Source of the DNA: Pseudarcicella hirudinis
GTDB taxonomy: Bacteria; Bacteroidota; Bacteroidia; Cytophagales; Spirosomataceae
Direction of reading: 5' to 3'
Assembly (NCBI RefSeq): GCF_900115665.1
Contig: NZ_FOXH01000005.1
Location: 353,897-417,896, forward strand
Length of the DNA: 64,000 nt
In this document: positions 7,130 to 13,902 of the stretch, one piece after another
Position numbering within the stretch: the first letter of the stretch is position 1
Layout of the letters: every line of letters begins with the position of its first letter
Position numbers and translations under genes: made by a program
Notes under the pieces: generated by a model
Database searches by the model: none
Seen by the model: only the letters and a program-made list of their open reading frames with translations
Told to the model about the DNA's origin: nothing

Positions 7130-7420
7130 ATGAAAAAGTATAAAGTACGAGTAGTCAAGGATCTTGAAATGGAGTTTGAGTTCGATGAACAATATTGGAC
7201 AGCCGAAAAATTGGCAGAATGTGCGGACGAAAATGGCTTCTCAGGAGACATATTTAAGTGTATGGCGGAACATGTAGCGATTAGCGTATTTGAACGCATA
7301 TCTGAAGAAATGGAGATTGGTGTATCTGTTAAATCGGAGGACAAAGGAGAAATGAAAGCTGATGGTGCATTATTTAAAATTACCGCCTTGTCTTATGAGT
7401 CTGAAACAAGGGAATGCTAA
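7130..7420 (+). CDS. Hypothetical phage protein, 96 aa
   Basis: It begins MKKYKVRVVKDLEMEFEFDE, an edge strand followed by an acidic stretch. The helix YWTAEKLAECADENGFSGDI follows, and there is a C-terminal strand (LFKITALSYES). The pattern resembles small alpha/beta phage accessory proteins, but no family is recognised. Confidence 0.65.
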   Translation: MKKYKVRVVKDLEMEFEFDEQYWTAEKLAECADENGFSGDIFKCMAEHVAISVFERISEEMEIGVSVKSEDKGEMKADGALFKITALSYESETREC

Positions 7421-7446
7421 AAAGATAACAACAAATCAAAATAGCT

Positions 7447-8157
7447 ATGCAACCAAACAAAATATTCAAACCGATCCTTTTCTCAACCCCTATGGTTCAG
7501 GCGATCATAAATGACAGGAAAACAATGACCCGGAGAATTGTTAAAAGCAATCATGAAAGTGGTATTGTTCAGGTTAGTCGATCGAAACAAACCGGGCAAG
7601 TCACCGGAATAACATCATTAGACTGGGATGAAAGACCAGTAAATGATTGTACAAACGACATTAAAGCAAAATACAAGGTTGGTGATGTATTATGGGTTCG
7701 TGAAACATGGTGTCACGACCACGGAGATGGCATTGGGGGAGACTGCATTTATTATAAAGCAGATAACATACCTATTTGGGAAGGTCACTGGAAACCATCA
7801 ATATTCATGCCTAAATCAGCATGCAGGTTATTTTTAGAAGTTACCAATATTGACATAGAACGCCTTCAGATCATTTCAGAAAATGACGCTAAGGCGGAAG
7901 GTGTTGAGACAAAACCATACGGTAGTTATCCATTTTTTTGCACTATTGATTACATAGGTACAGAAATATATAAGAAAAGTAAGCATGTTGAAAACAGGGG
8001 TTTCAAGCCCGGATTTTGCGCAGATACAGGAAGTCAATACAGGGATTCGTTTCAAACCCTATGGAGCGTGACTTATGGCCCTGATTCTTGGTCGCAAAAT
8101 CCTTTTGTCTGGGTAATTACCTTTAAAAAAATCGAACGCCCGGAAGGGTTTAAATAA
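7447..8157 (+). CDS. ASCH-like (PUA-fold) phage protein
   Basis: The 236-aa protein has PILFSTPMVQAIINDRKTMT near the N-terminus, followed by Arg-Arg, and later KYKVGDVLWVRETW and RLFLEVTNIDIERLQIISENDA. This arrangement is typical of phage-encoded ASCH-domain proteins: a target-facing RKTMTRR loop and a GDxLWVRE strand. Such proteins are thought to bind RNA or modified nucleotides. The function in the phage is unknown. A second ASCH-like gene follows directly. Confidence 0.78.
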   Translation: MQPNKIFKPILFSTPMVQAIINDRKTMTRRIVKSNHESGIVQVSRSKQTGQVTGITSLDWDERPVNDCTNDIKAKYKVGDVLWVRETWCHDHGDGIGGDCIYYKADNIPIWEGHWKPSIFMPKSACRLFLEVTNIDIERLQIISENDAKAEGVETKPYGSYPFFCTIDYIGTEIYKKSKHVENRGFKPGFCADTGSQYRDSFQTLWSVTYGPDSWSQNPFVWVITFKKIERPEGFK

Positions 8158-8171
8158 TAAGCTATACAACT

Positions 8172-8474
8172 ATGTCAGAGCAAGAGTCAACAAGTAATAT
8201 ACACTATGTAAAAACTCACATTGAGTATTATCAACTGTGTATGAAAGGAGTTAAAAACTTTGAATTACGGAAAAATGACCGAAATTATAAGGCAGGAGAT
8301 ATTTTCATTTCGCAAGAATACGACCCAGCAACAGAACAATTTACTGGAAGGCGAATTATGTGTGAAATAGATTATGTCCTACAGGGTTATCCCGGATTAG
8401 AACAAGGGTACTGCATAATTCAGTTAGGAAGAATGATTTTTGACTGGCCGGCTAATTCTATTAATATTAAATGA
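8172..8474 (+). CDS. DUF3850 (ASCH-like) protein
   Basis: The 100-aa protein contains HYVKTHIEYYQLCMKGVKNF followed by ELRKNDRNYKAGD, then EYDPATEQFTGR and GLEQGYCIIQLG. This is the full pattern of DUF3850, a short ASCH-like family common in phages. Putative RNA or nucleotide binding is inferred from the fold. It lies 14 bases after the other ASCH-like gene, so the two may act together. Confidence 0.83.
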   Translation: MSEQESTSNIHYVKTHIEYYQLCMKGVKNFELRKNDRNYKAGDIFISQEYDPATEQFTGRRIMCEIDYVLQGYPGLEQGYCIIQLGRMIFDWPANSINIK

Positions 8475-8484
8475 TACCAACAAA

Positions 8485-8754
8485 ATGAAAAACAAAAACT
8501 TAACATGGGGTCAACTCCTTGAAATCATAAAACATGATAATTTCCAAAAAAATAATAAGGATAACCAGATTTTTATTTTGATAGGCGATAACGAGAAAGA
8601 TCAGAATGGATTGCGGTTAGGTATTCTCAGTGAAGATCATGTACGCTATAAAGGTGATTTGATGGCATTTAGCATTTTTGCAAAAAATCCAGATTGTATG
8701 GATGAATTTGATGCAGTATACCGAAAAGGTTCTGCAGTTCTAATGATAGGTTGA
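8485..8754 (+). CDS. Hypothetical phage protein, 89 aa
   Basis: The start is taken at ATG 8485 (MKNKNLTWGQLLEIIKHDNF). An upstream in-frame ATG at 8440 would overlap the DUF3850 gene. It contains IFILIGDNEKDQNGLRLG. No family is recognised. Confidence 0.6.
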   Translation: MKNKNLTWGQLLEIIKHDNFQKNNKDNQIFILIGDNEKDQNGLRLGILSEDHVRYKGDLMAFSIFAKNPDCMDEFDAVYRKGSAVLMIG

Positions 8755-8794
8755 GCCAATGAATAGGCAGAAATAAACTCAAAATAACATATTT

Positions 8795-8986
8795 ATGGAA
8801 AACTCAAAACAAGAGCTTATCGAATATATCAACAAAGTAGGGGATATGTCTTTGTCAGTAGAGATGACAAGAATGCCTGGAATACAAATTGAAATACTAA
8901 AAATAGCGTTGCCTGAGATCTACAAGGGCCTCAAAGACGGATTTGTTAGCCTGACAGGTGAAAACCCTTGGGATAATAACCAATAA
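8795..8986 (+). CDS. Hypothetical phage protein, 63 aa
   Basis: This is a short, mainly helical protein (MENSKQELIEYINKVGDMSL) with no recognised family. It is followed 7 bases later by the last gene of the early operon. Confidence 0.55.
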   Translation: MENSKQELIEYINKVGDMSLSVEMTRMPGIQIEILKIALPEIYKGLKDGFVSLTGENPWDNNQ

Positions 8987-8993
8987 AAATAAA

Positions 8994-9236
8994 ATGGAAA
9001 ACTTCGATATTAATAAAGCCTTTGATGGGTATGCAAAGTTATCGTATCCTATTGTACTTACTAAAGACCAGGACACCCAATTACGACAAGCTTTTTTTGC
9101 AGGCATATCTTTACTGATTCAATCAATTGAAAACCAAGATTGCGGGATAGAAGATTTTTTTGGATTTTCAGAAAATATTCATTCTCAATGCCTACAATAC
9201 TGGCAGCAAGTCGCTAAATCGAATAAAAGTGAATAA
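8994..9236 (+). CDS. Hypothetical phage protein, 80 aa
   Basis: The start is taken at ATG 8994 (MENFDINKAFDGYAKLSYPI), just after the previous stop; an in-frame ATG at 8958 overlaps the upstream gene. It is the final gene of the early rightward operon, ending at the convergent junction with the late operon. Confidence 0.6.
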   Translation: MENFDINKAFDGYAKLSYPIVLTKDQDTQLRQAFFAGISLLIQSIENQDCGIEDFFGFSENIHSQCLQYWQQVAKSNKSE

Positions 9237-9241
9237 TAAAA

Positions 9242-9271
9242 AACACCTCAAAGCAAAGGCAATGAGGTGTT
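9242..9271 (-). terminator. Terminator of the late (leftward) operon
   Basis: AACACCTCA (9242-9250) pairs perfectly with TGAGGTGTT (9263-9271). Read on the minus strand the stem is followed by a run of T (TTTTTTATT), making a good intrinsic terminator for the leftward late operon. In the plus direction no T-run follows, so it would only weakly stop the early operon. Confidence 0.75.
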
Positions 9272-9299
9272 ACAGCAAAAACCCAAAAACAAAACCAAT

Positions 9300-9749
9300 T
9301 TAAAATACTTTCAAGGCTTTAAAAAAGGCCATCAATGCTATTGTTCTCCAAGCCCAATTTTCAGCTTTGGGCTTGTTTATTTTTATCCCTAAAATTCTAA
9401 AATTCCCAATTTCCTGTTCTTTCTCAAGATAATTTACCCGAACTTTTAACCAGGCATTTTCTCTTGAGTTCCTTTCAATATGAGACATTAAAGAGTCATT
9501 TTGTATAGTAAGAGCTTTTATTACTTTTTCAGAGTTTTCAAGCCTCCCTTCCAATAACAATTTAGTCTCATATAATATTCTTGCATTTTCAGCCCCCAGC
9601 CGGGTGAGAAAGAACACTGGTTCACTTTTTCTTTGCAATGTGTCGATAGTTGAATAAGCTATCAAGTTGTTGCTGTAGCTCAAAATCAGAAGCACGACGA
9701 ATGTCATCAACTTTAATGTCATATTTTTTCCTAAGCCTTTCATTGTCAT
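9300..9749 (-). CDS. Membrane-anchored lysis-cassette protein (spanin-like candidate)
   Basis: The 149-aa protein has an N-terminal hydrophobic segment (MTFVVLLILSYSNNLIAYS) and then a coiled-coil-like stretch (LLLEGRLENSEKVIKALTIQ). Its first 128 bases overlap the upstream membrane coiled-coil gene in another frame, the arrangement typical of spanin gene pairs. It is the last late gene, beside the endolysin. No sequence family is recognised, so the spanin role is inferred from layout. The true start could be one of several internal ATGs. Confidence 0.55.
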   Translation of the reverse strand: MTMKGLGKNMTLKLMTFVVLLILSYSNNLIAYSTIDTLQRKSEPVFFLTRLGAENARILYETKLLLEGRLENSEKVIKALTIQNDSLMSHIERNSRENAWLKVRVNYLEKEQEIGNFRILGIKINKPKAENWAWRTIALMAFFKALKVF

Positions 9750-10017
9750 TTATTATAGTCTCAATAACAATTCTGAGATCGTCATTCTGTTTCCTGATTC
9801 TGCTCAACTGTAAAGTCTGTTCCAAGTTAGATTCAACCTGCTTCTGTAGTTCGACAGCACGGCTTTGTTGCTCTTTTTTTCTGTTATTCGATACAGAATA
9901 CCACAATGCCGAACTTAATAAAACCAAAAACAAGATAACAAATACCGGAACCTGTACCTTAGCTGATAACTTCAACAAAATATTAGATACAATACTTTTT
10001 AACCAGAGCAAATCCAT
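9622..10017 (-). CDS. Inner-membrane coiled-coil protein (i-spanin-like)
   Basis: The 131-aa protein has one transmembrane helix (VPVFVILFLVLLSSALWYSV, residues about 23-42). A long periplasmic coiled coil rich in Gln, Glu and Arg follows (ELQKQVESNLEQTLQLSRI). This is the plan of Rz-type inner-membrane spanins. Its start shares one base with the stop of the upstream lipoprotein gene, suggesting coupling. Function is inferred from topology and position. Confidence 0.6.
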   Translation of the reverse strand: MDLLWLKSIVSNILLKLSAKVQVPVFVILFLVLLSSALWYSVSNNRKKEQQSRAVELQKQVESNLEQTLQLSRIRKQNDDLRIVIETIINDNERLRKKYDIKVDDIRRASDFELQQQLDSLFNYRHIAKKK

Positions 10018-10490
10018 TAATTACCTCCTTTCGCATAAAGAGGATCCTTATTTCTTGCCCTGAGAACTAATTGTTCTTTTTCAGTATTAATCTTTTCCTC
10101 CAGTATTTTAATTTGCGCTAAATCAGACTCAATACCGTTCTTTATTTGCTCCGCTTTTGCGTTCAAGGACTTCATATCCTTTACTAATGAAATTGCCTTC
10201 TGCGTCTCCTCCAAAACCTGGTCGTTGGCTTTCGATAATTCGTACACGTTGTCCGACAACCTCTTGGCTTCCATTTGCTTCTCTAAAAGAGCTGAAGAGT
10301 CTGAAGTATAGCTTGAATTGACTGCTGTCCAGCTGTCTGCCTGTTTCGCTGCTGTCGGATAAGACTGAGTAACCGTTGTATCCGGATAAAAGGCTGACTG
10401 AGATGCCTGATTTACCTCTGAGCAACTCATCACGCTCAAACTTAGAACGAGTGCTATTGTTGCCAAAATAAGAGCTTTTAGTTTTTTCAT
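10017..10490 (-). CDS. Lipoprotein with coiled coil (o-spanin-like candidate)
   Basis: The 157-aa product starts with a signal peptide and lipobox (LSLSVMSC, Cys about residue 23). It continues as an acidic, Ala/Ser/Gln-rich helix with heptad character (residues 75-145). An outer-membrane lipoprotein next to an inner-membrane coiled coil suggests a spanin pair, though it is longer than Rz1-type proteins. About 360 bases of it are overlapped by the extended end of the endolysin frame. Confidence 0.68.
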   Translation of the reverse strand: MKKLKALILATIALVLSLSVMSCSEVNQASQSAFYPDTTVTQSYPTAAKQADSWTAVNSSYTSDSSALLEKQMEAKRLSDNVYELSKANDQVLEETQKAISLVKDMKSLNAKAEQIKNGIESDLAQIKILEEKINTEKEQLVLRARNKDPLYAKGGN

Positions 10491-11121
10491 GTTTGCATGT
10501 TAAGTTTAATTGTAAGATGTAATAGTTTAGCCTGTTAGCCCAACCACCTTTGCATACTTTATAGGTGTGGGGTATATATCTTTTACAATGGATAAAGAGC
10601 CATTCTCCCCTCGATTTCATAAGCTTTTTAGAGAGTTCACACTCATTTGCTTGATTAATCTTTCTGATAGTTTCTGGTCCAATCTTTCCATCAATCTTTG
10701 CGCCTACCATTTTCTGAAGCTTTTTGATACTTAGTCCACCATTAACCAAGTAATCATACACTATAGCAGCGACCAATTGAGAGTAAATCTGGTCACATTT
10801 CAGATAATCCCAATAATGTTGCTTATACAGTTGCTTTACTTCATATATAGTCAAAATCCGGAGGTCATTTTTTGTGATCTTTCCGTCTCCGTCGTTATCA
10901 CAATTTGTTACATAATACTTTTTACCACCGGAGCAGATTTCACGAAATTTTTTAAGAGTGAAACCATATTTTGTGCCACCTCCATCATTGTCATAACTAA
11001 ATGCGGTAAATGCAATGCCTTCATGTTTTATTGTTTCTGAAAAAGCAATATCGAAACTAGCTCCCTCACAAAATCCAAAACTCATCAATACTGCCAAACA
11101 GGCAACAATAAAATTCTTCAT
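10129..11121 (-). CDS. GH108-type endolysin (N-acetylmuramidase) with EF-hand loop
   Basis: The protein has a signal peptide (residues 1-20). A GH108 catalytic region follows with Glu34 in KHEG and the YDNDGGGTKYGFT motif, then YEVKQLYKQHYWD and a peptidoglycan-binding-3-like segment (LQKMVGAKIDGKIGPETI, about 132-149). Residues 75-86 (DNDGDGKITKND) match a calcium EF-hand loop. GH108 enzymes are usually about 170-200 aa. Here the frame stays open to 330 aa, with residues 211-330 lying over the lipoprotein gene in another frame. The extension is Ser/Arg/Gly-rich and may be non-functional. Confidence 0.82.
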   Translation of the reverse strand: MKNFIVACLAVLMSFGFCEGASFDIAFSETIKHEGIAFTAFSYDNDGGGTKYGFTLKKFREICSGGKKYYVTNCDNDGDGKITKNDLRILTIYEVKQLYKQHYWDYLKCDQIYSQLVAAIVYDYLVNGGLSIKKLQKMVGAKIDGKIGPETIRKINQANECELSKKLMKSRGEWLFIHCKRYIPHTYKVCKGGWANRLNYYILQLNLTCKHEKTKSSYFGNNSTRSKFERDELLRGKSGISVSLLSGYNGYSVLSDSSETGRQLDSSQFKLYFRLFSSFREANGSQEVVGQRVRIIESQRPGFGGDAEGNFISKGYEVLERKSGANKERY

Positions 11122-11136
11122 AAAAAATACTTGTAT

Positions 11137-11163
11137 GCAGGGGTCTATTAGCCAAACCCCTGC
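11137..11163 (-). terminator. Hairpin between capsid candidate and endolysin
   Basis: GCAGGGGT (11137-11144) pairs with ACCCCTGC (11156-11163). On the minus strand a T-run (TTTTTT) follows about 10 bases after the stem. It may be a partial terminator that lowers lysis-gene expression below that of the structural gene upstream. Confidence 0.5.
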
Positions 11164-11196
11164 TTTGTTAGGTATATCTATTAACTTGCGCCAGGA

Positions 11197-12414
11197 CTAT
11201 GATGCATCAACAAGCTTGAATGCGTATATCCCAGTTGTATCTTTCATAATATCCCCTGAAACAGCACTAAAATACCCCAACGGACGAGTATAAACGCCAC
11301 AAGCGATTGAAGGCACAATAATTGACTTTGGCATATCCTGAGCATCAACAGATTCGGTTGCACGGACATCCATGTTCATGCTGAACATTGATGGAGTATT
11401 TTGCAACAATGGATTTTCCTCGTTGTACTGGGCAATTTTCATCACCATAGTTCCATACGCTGTATTAGCGTGTCTTGGAACATCAATAAGGCTTCCATGA
11501 TAGTTAAACTCTTTGAGCGCAACTGCTCCTCCTTCGATACAAAGGCAAACGTCTGTGCCTGCTACAGTGTCAATGTCCTCATCGTAATAAAAATCAAACT
11601 CAGTATTTGCATATACTGCGTCAATTTTCAAACCTTCAGCATTGATTGCATAGATTTTTTCTTCTGCTAAAAGTGCCGCTAATTTAGGGCCACCAATCAC
11701 TAAAGGACGTCCTGAAAACTTGTTGGAAAGCTTTGTAGTCCTGATAAAGCTGTAAACGCCTTTCGTAGGATTGCCGTTGATGTCACGAGCAACAACCTGA
11801 ACAATTGGAGCTGCTGCGGTAGGTGTTACAACAGTTGGATATGCTGCATTCTTACCAATAGCGGCAACCAATTTTGTTAGCGAAGCGATGTTTACCGGGT
11901 GATATAGCGTTTCGCCAATCTCCTGATAAAGATCAAGTCCTAACAATCCGGTAATTTTTGAAAACTCATTCAGTCCGTTCTGATCCAGTTTGCCAGCAAG
12001 AAGAGATTCTGCATAGCTTACTGTATTTGGCTCGACAAGTTTAGAGTTGATTGTTTTTTTCAAAGCAGTCTCTTTGTACATGTCAAACTTGACATCTACA
12101 GAAGCTCCTGATCTCTCTACTTGTCCATCAGTACGGGTTGCACGTTCATTATAAGCAGTACCTGAATTTCTTGGACGGTATTGCAATGTCACAACCGGAA
12201 TAGGAATATCCCTTCCCGCAACTGTTTTCCAGCCTAAAGCTTTCGTTTCAGCAGCGTTAATAGGATCTAACGCTTGTAAGACCTGCTGATTTGACAGCGA
12301 TCTTAATGCTAAGATTGTTCCGATGTTCCGGAAGCGTGGTGTATTATTTGATGTATGTTGAATCGCTGCCATCATCACCCTTGCAGCGCCAAAATTAACC
12401 TGATTTGCTGGCAT
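11197..12414 (-). CDS. Major capsid protein candidate
   Basis: The 405-aa protein follows a scaffold-like gene and precedes a terminator-like stem, as expected for a highly expressed coat gene. It has a mixed alpha/beta composition, with a helix-rich N-terminal part (ALRSLSNQQVLQALD) and a strand-rich middle (RDIPIPVVTLQYRPRN). The region YNERATRTDGQVERSGASVD could belong to an E-loop-like segment of an HK97-type fold. There is no motif that proves this; the call rests on size, order and composition. Confidence 0.5.
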   Translation of the reverse strand: MPANQVNFGAARVMMAAIQHTSNNTPRFRNIGTILALRSLSNQQVLQALDPINAAETKALGWKTVAGRDIPIPVVTLQYRPRNSGTAYNERATRTDGQVERSGASVDVKFDMYKETALKKTINSKLVEPNTVSYAESLLAGKLDQNGLNEFSKITGLLGLDLYQEIGETLYHPVNIASLTKLVAAIGKNAAYPTVVTPTAAAPIVQVVARDINGNPTKGVYSFIRTTKLSNKFSGRPLVIGGPKLAALLAEEKIYAINAEGLKIDAVYANTEFDFYYDEDIDTVAGTDVCLCIEGGAVALKEFNYHGSLIDVPRHANTAYGTMVMKIAQYNEENPLLQNTPSMFSMNMDVRATESVDAQDMPKSIIVPSIACGVYTRPLGYFSAVSGDIMKDTTGIYAFKLVDAS

Positions 12415-12449
12415 ATCCCCTCTTGTTTAAAATTCCTTAATTCCCCTCA

Positions 12450-12461
12450 TGCCAATTGGCA
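12450..12461. other. Short perfect palindrome between scaffold and capsid candidates
   Basis: TGCCAATTGGCA is a perfect 12-bp palindrome in the 52-bp gap. It could be a small stem in the late mRNA or an operator; nothing supports one over the other. Confidence 0.25.
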
Positions 12462-12466
12462 ATTCT

Positions 12467-13333
12467 TTATTTTCCAAATGCGGCTAAACCGGCATTTGCA
12501 TTACTGATGATATCTATCTTTTCTCCAGTACCGCCAGGGATTTTAATAATTCCTGTTCCCGGAGGATTTGGAGATTTTGCAGCCCAATCATAAGTTTCAA
12601 TAGTTGAAGCAACAATTCCGTCAATTGTAATCGGTTTGCCATCATCTCCTATAACTTCAAGTTCGGTGTTATCTGCATTTACAATTTTACCAGTCTCAAA
12701 ATCAATCTGAGCTTTTACCTTTTTCTTGCCTATACCAGACGAAAGTAAAGCTTCTACGTCTGAGACAAAATTCTTTGAAAAATGCCTGTCAGCTTTTTCT
12801 TTGTTTAGCTTTTCGTTTGATTTCGCAATTGATATAATATCAGTATGCGTTGCTTTACGAAGAGCATCTAAGCGTTCATTTTTAAGCTTTTCAGCCTGAT
12901 CTTTCGGAACTAAATCGCCAGATTCAATCTTGGCGTTAATCATTTCCTCAACCTTGCCCTCAAGCTTATCGGCCAACTCTTGTCCGGAAGAACCTTTTTC
13001 AGATAAAGCCTTTAAAACATAGTTATAGCGCTTGTTAGTGTCTTTGCCAAACTTTGCCAATTCGGTCTTTTGATCTGAATTTAGTTTTGATTCATATTTT
13101 TTCAGTTCTGAATCAATCCCATTAAGTACCTCGGCCTTAGCCTTACCAGAAACCTTTTTAATGATTTCTGCATTATTTTCTGCCTCAGTTTCGGTTAACA
13201 ATGAATCGAGCAATCCATTTGCGTCTTCATCATCTATATCAACCTCTTTGATAGCGTCAATTGTTTTTTGAAATTTGGAAATATCTTTCCCGGCTTTTTG
13301 AAGCATTGCTTCCAGTAATTCTGAACCTTTCAT
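12467..13333 (-). CDS. Scaffold-like capsid assembly protein (candidate)
   Basis: The 288-aa protein is acidic, lysine/glutamate-rich and strongly helical (ELKKYESKLNSDQKTELAKF), with no cysteine seen. It resembles phage scaffolding proteins and sits just upstream of the capsid candidate. The C-terminal 60 residues are less charged (PNPPGTGIIKIPGGTGEKID) and might contact the coat protein. The assignment is from composition and position only. Confidence 0.5.
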   Translation of the reverse strand: MKGSELLEAMLQKAGKDISKFQKTIDAIKEVDIDDEDANGLLDSLLTETEAENNAEIIKKVSGKAKAEVLNGIDSELKKYESKLNSDQKTELAKFGKDTNKRYNYVLKALSEKGSSGQELADKLEGKVEEMINAKIESGDLVPKDQAEKLKNERLDALRKATHTDIISIAKSNEKLNKEKADRHFSKNFVSDVEALLSSGIGKKKVKAQIDFETGKIVNADNTELEVIGDDGKPITIDGIVASTIETYDWAAKSPNPPGTGIIKIPGGTGEKIDIISNANAGLAAFGK

Positions 13334-13370
13334 AGTATTTGCCCAATTATGGACCCGTTTTAATAAAATA

Positions 13371-13901
13371 TTATAAAAATTCTAAAGTTTCCACCAGCTC
13401 GCTTTTTTCATTTAATACAGCAATACCTTCCAGTGAAGCATTTACATGAATCGGATAACCCTTGCTGTCTTTATCCAAGGAATCCCAATATGATTTTGGG
13501 AGAACCTTTTTTACTGATTCTTTAACCACCTCAAAGCCTCCGTTTTTTTTGTTTACAACGGTGGATTCATGGTCAAATTCTATAACAACAAGGTCAGAAT
13601 GTAACAGGTCATCATATCTTTTAGCTACAATCTCCTTTTCTGGCTCTTTAGCTTTTAAATCATTTGCCTGTTTTTCAGCTTGTGCAATTGCATCCAAGCG
13701 TTGCTTTTCAAAGTCAGCCTTTTGTTTTTCAAATTCTTGCTTTTCCTTCTCAAGAGACTCTTTTTCTTTTTCAAGTTTCAGTTTCTCTTCAGACTGAATT
13801 TGATATGAGGATACTGAATCCCGACCAAATGCTAATTCTGATGTTTGGTTTTCAACATTGGTTCCTTCCTGATCCAATGTTACTTGATTTTTATTTGCCA
13901 T
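13371..13901 (-). CDS. Coiled-coil phage protein, 176 aa
   Basis: Residues about 37-90 form a nearly uninterrupted coiled coil (KLEKEKESLEKEKQEFEKQK). A compact C-terminal domain with LVVIEFDHESTVV and LPKSYWDSL follows. It lies between the portal and scaffold candidates, overlapping neither. It might be a head-maturation or internal protein; no family is recognised. Confidence 0.55.
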   Translation of the reverse strand: MANKNQVTLDQEGTNVENQTSELAFGRDSVSSYQIQSEEKLKLEKEKESLEKEKQEFEKQKADFEKQRLDAIAQAEKQANDLKAKEPEKEIVAKRYDDLLHSDLVVIEFDHESTVVNKKNGGFEVVKESVKKVLPKSYWDSLDKDSKGYPIHVNASLEGIAVLNEKSELVETLEFL

Positions 13902-13902
13902 A

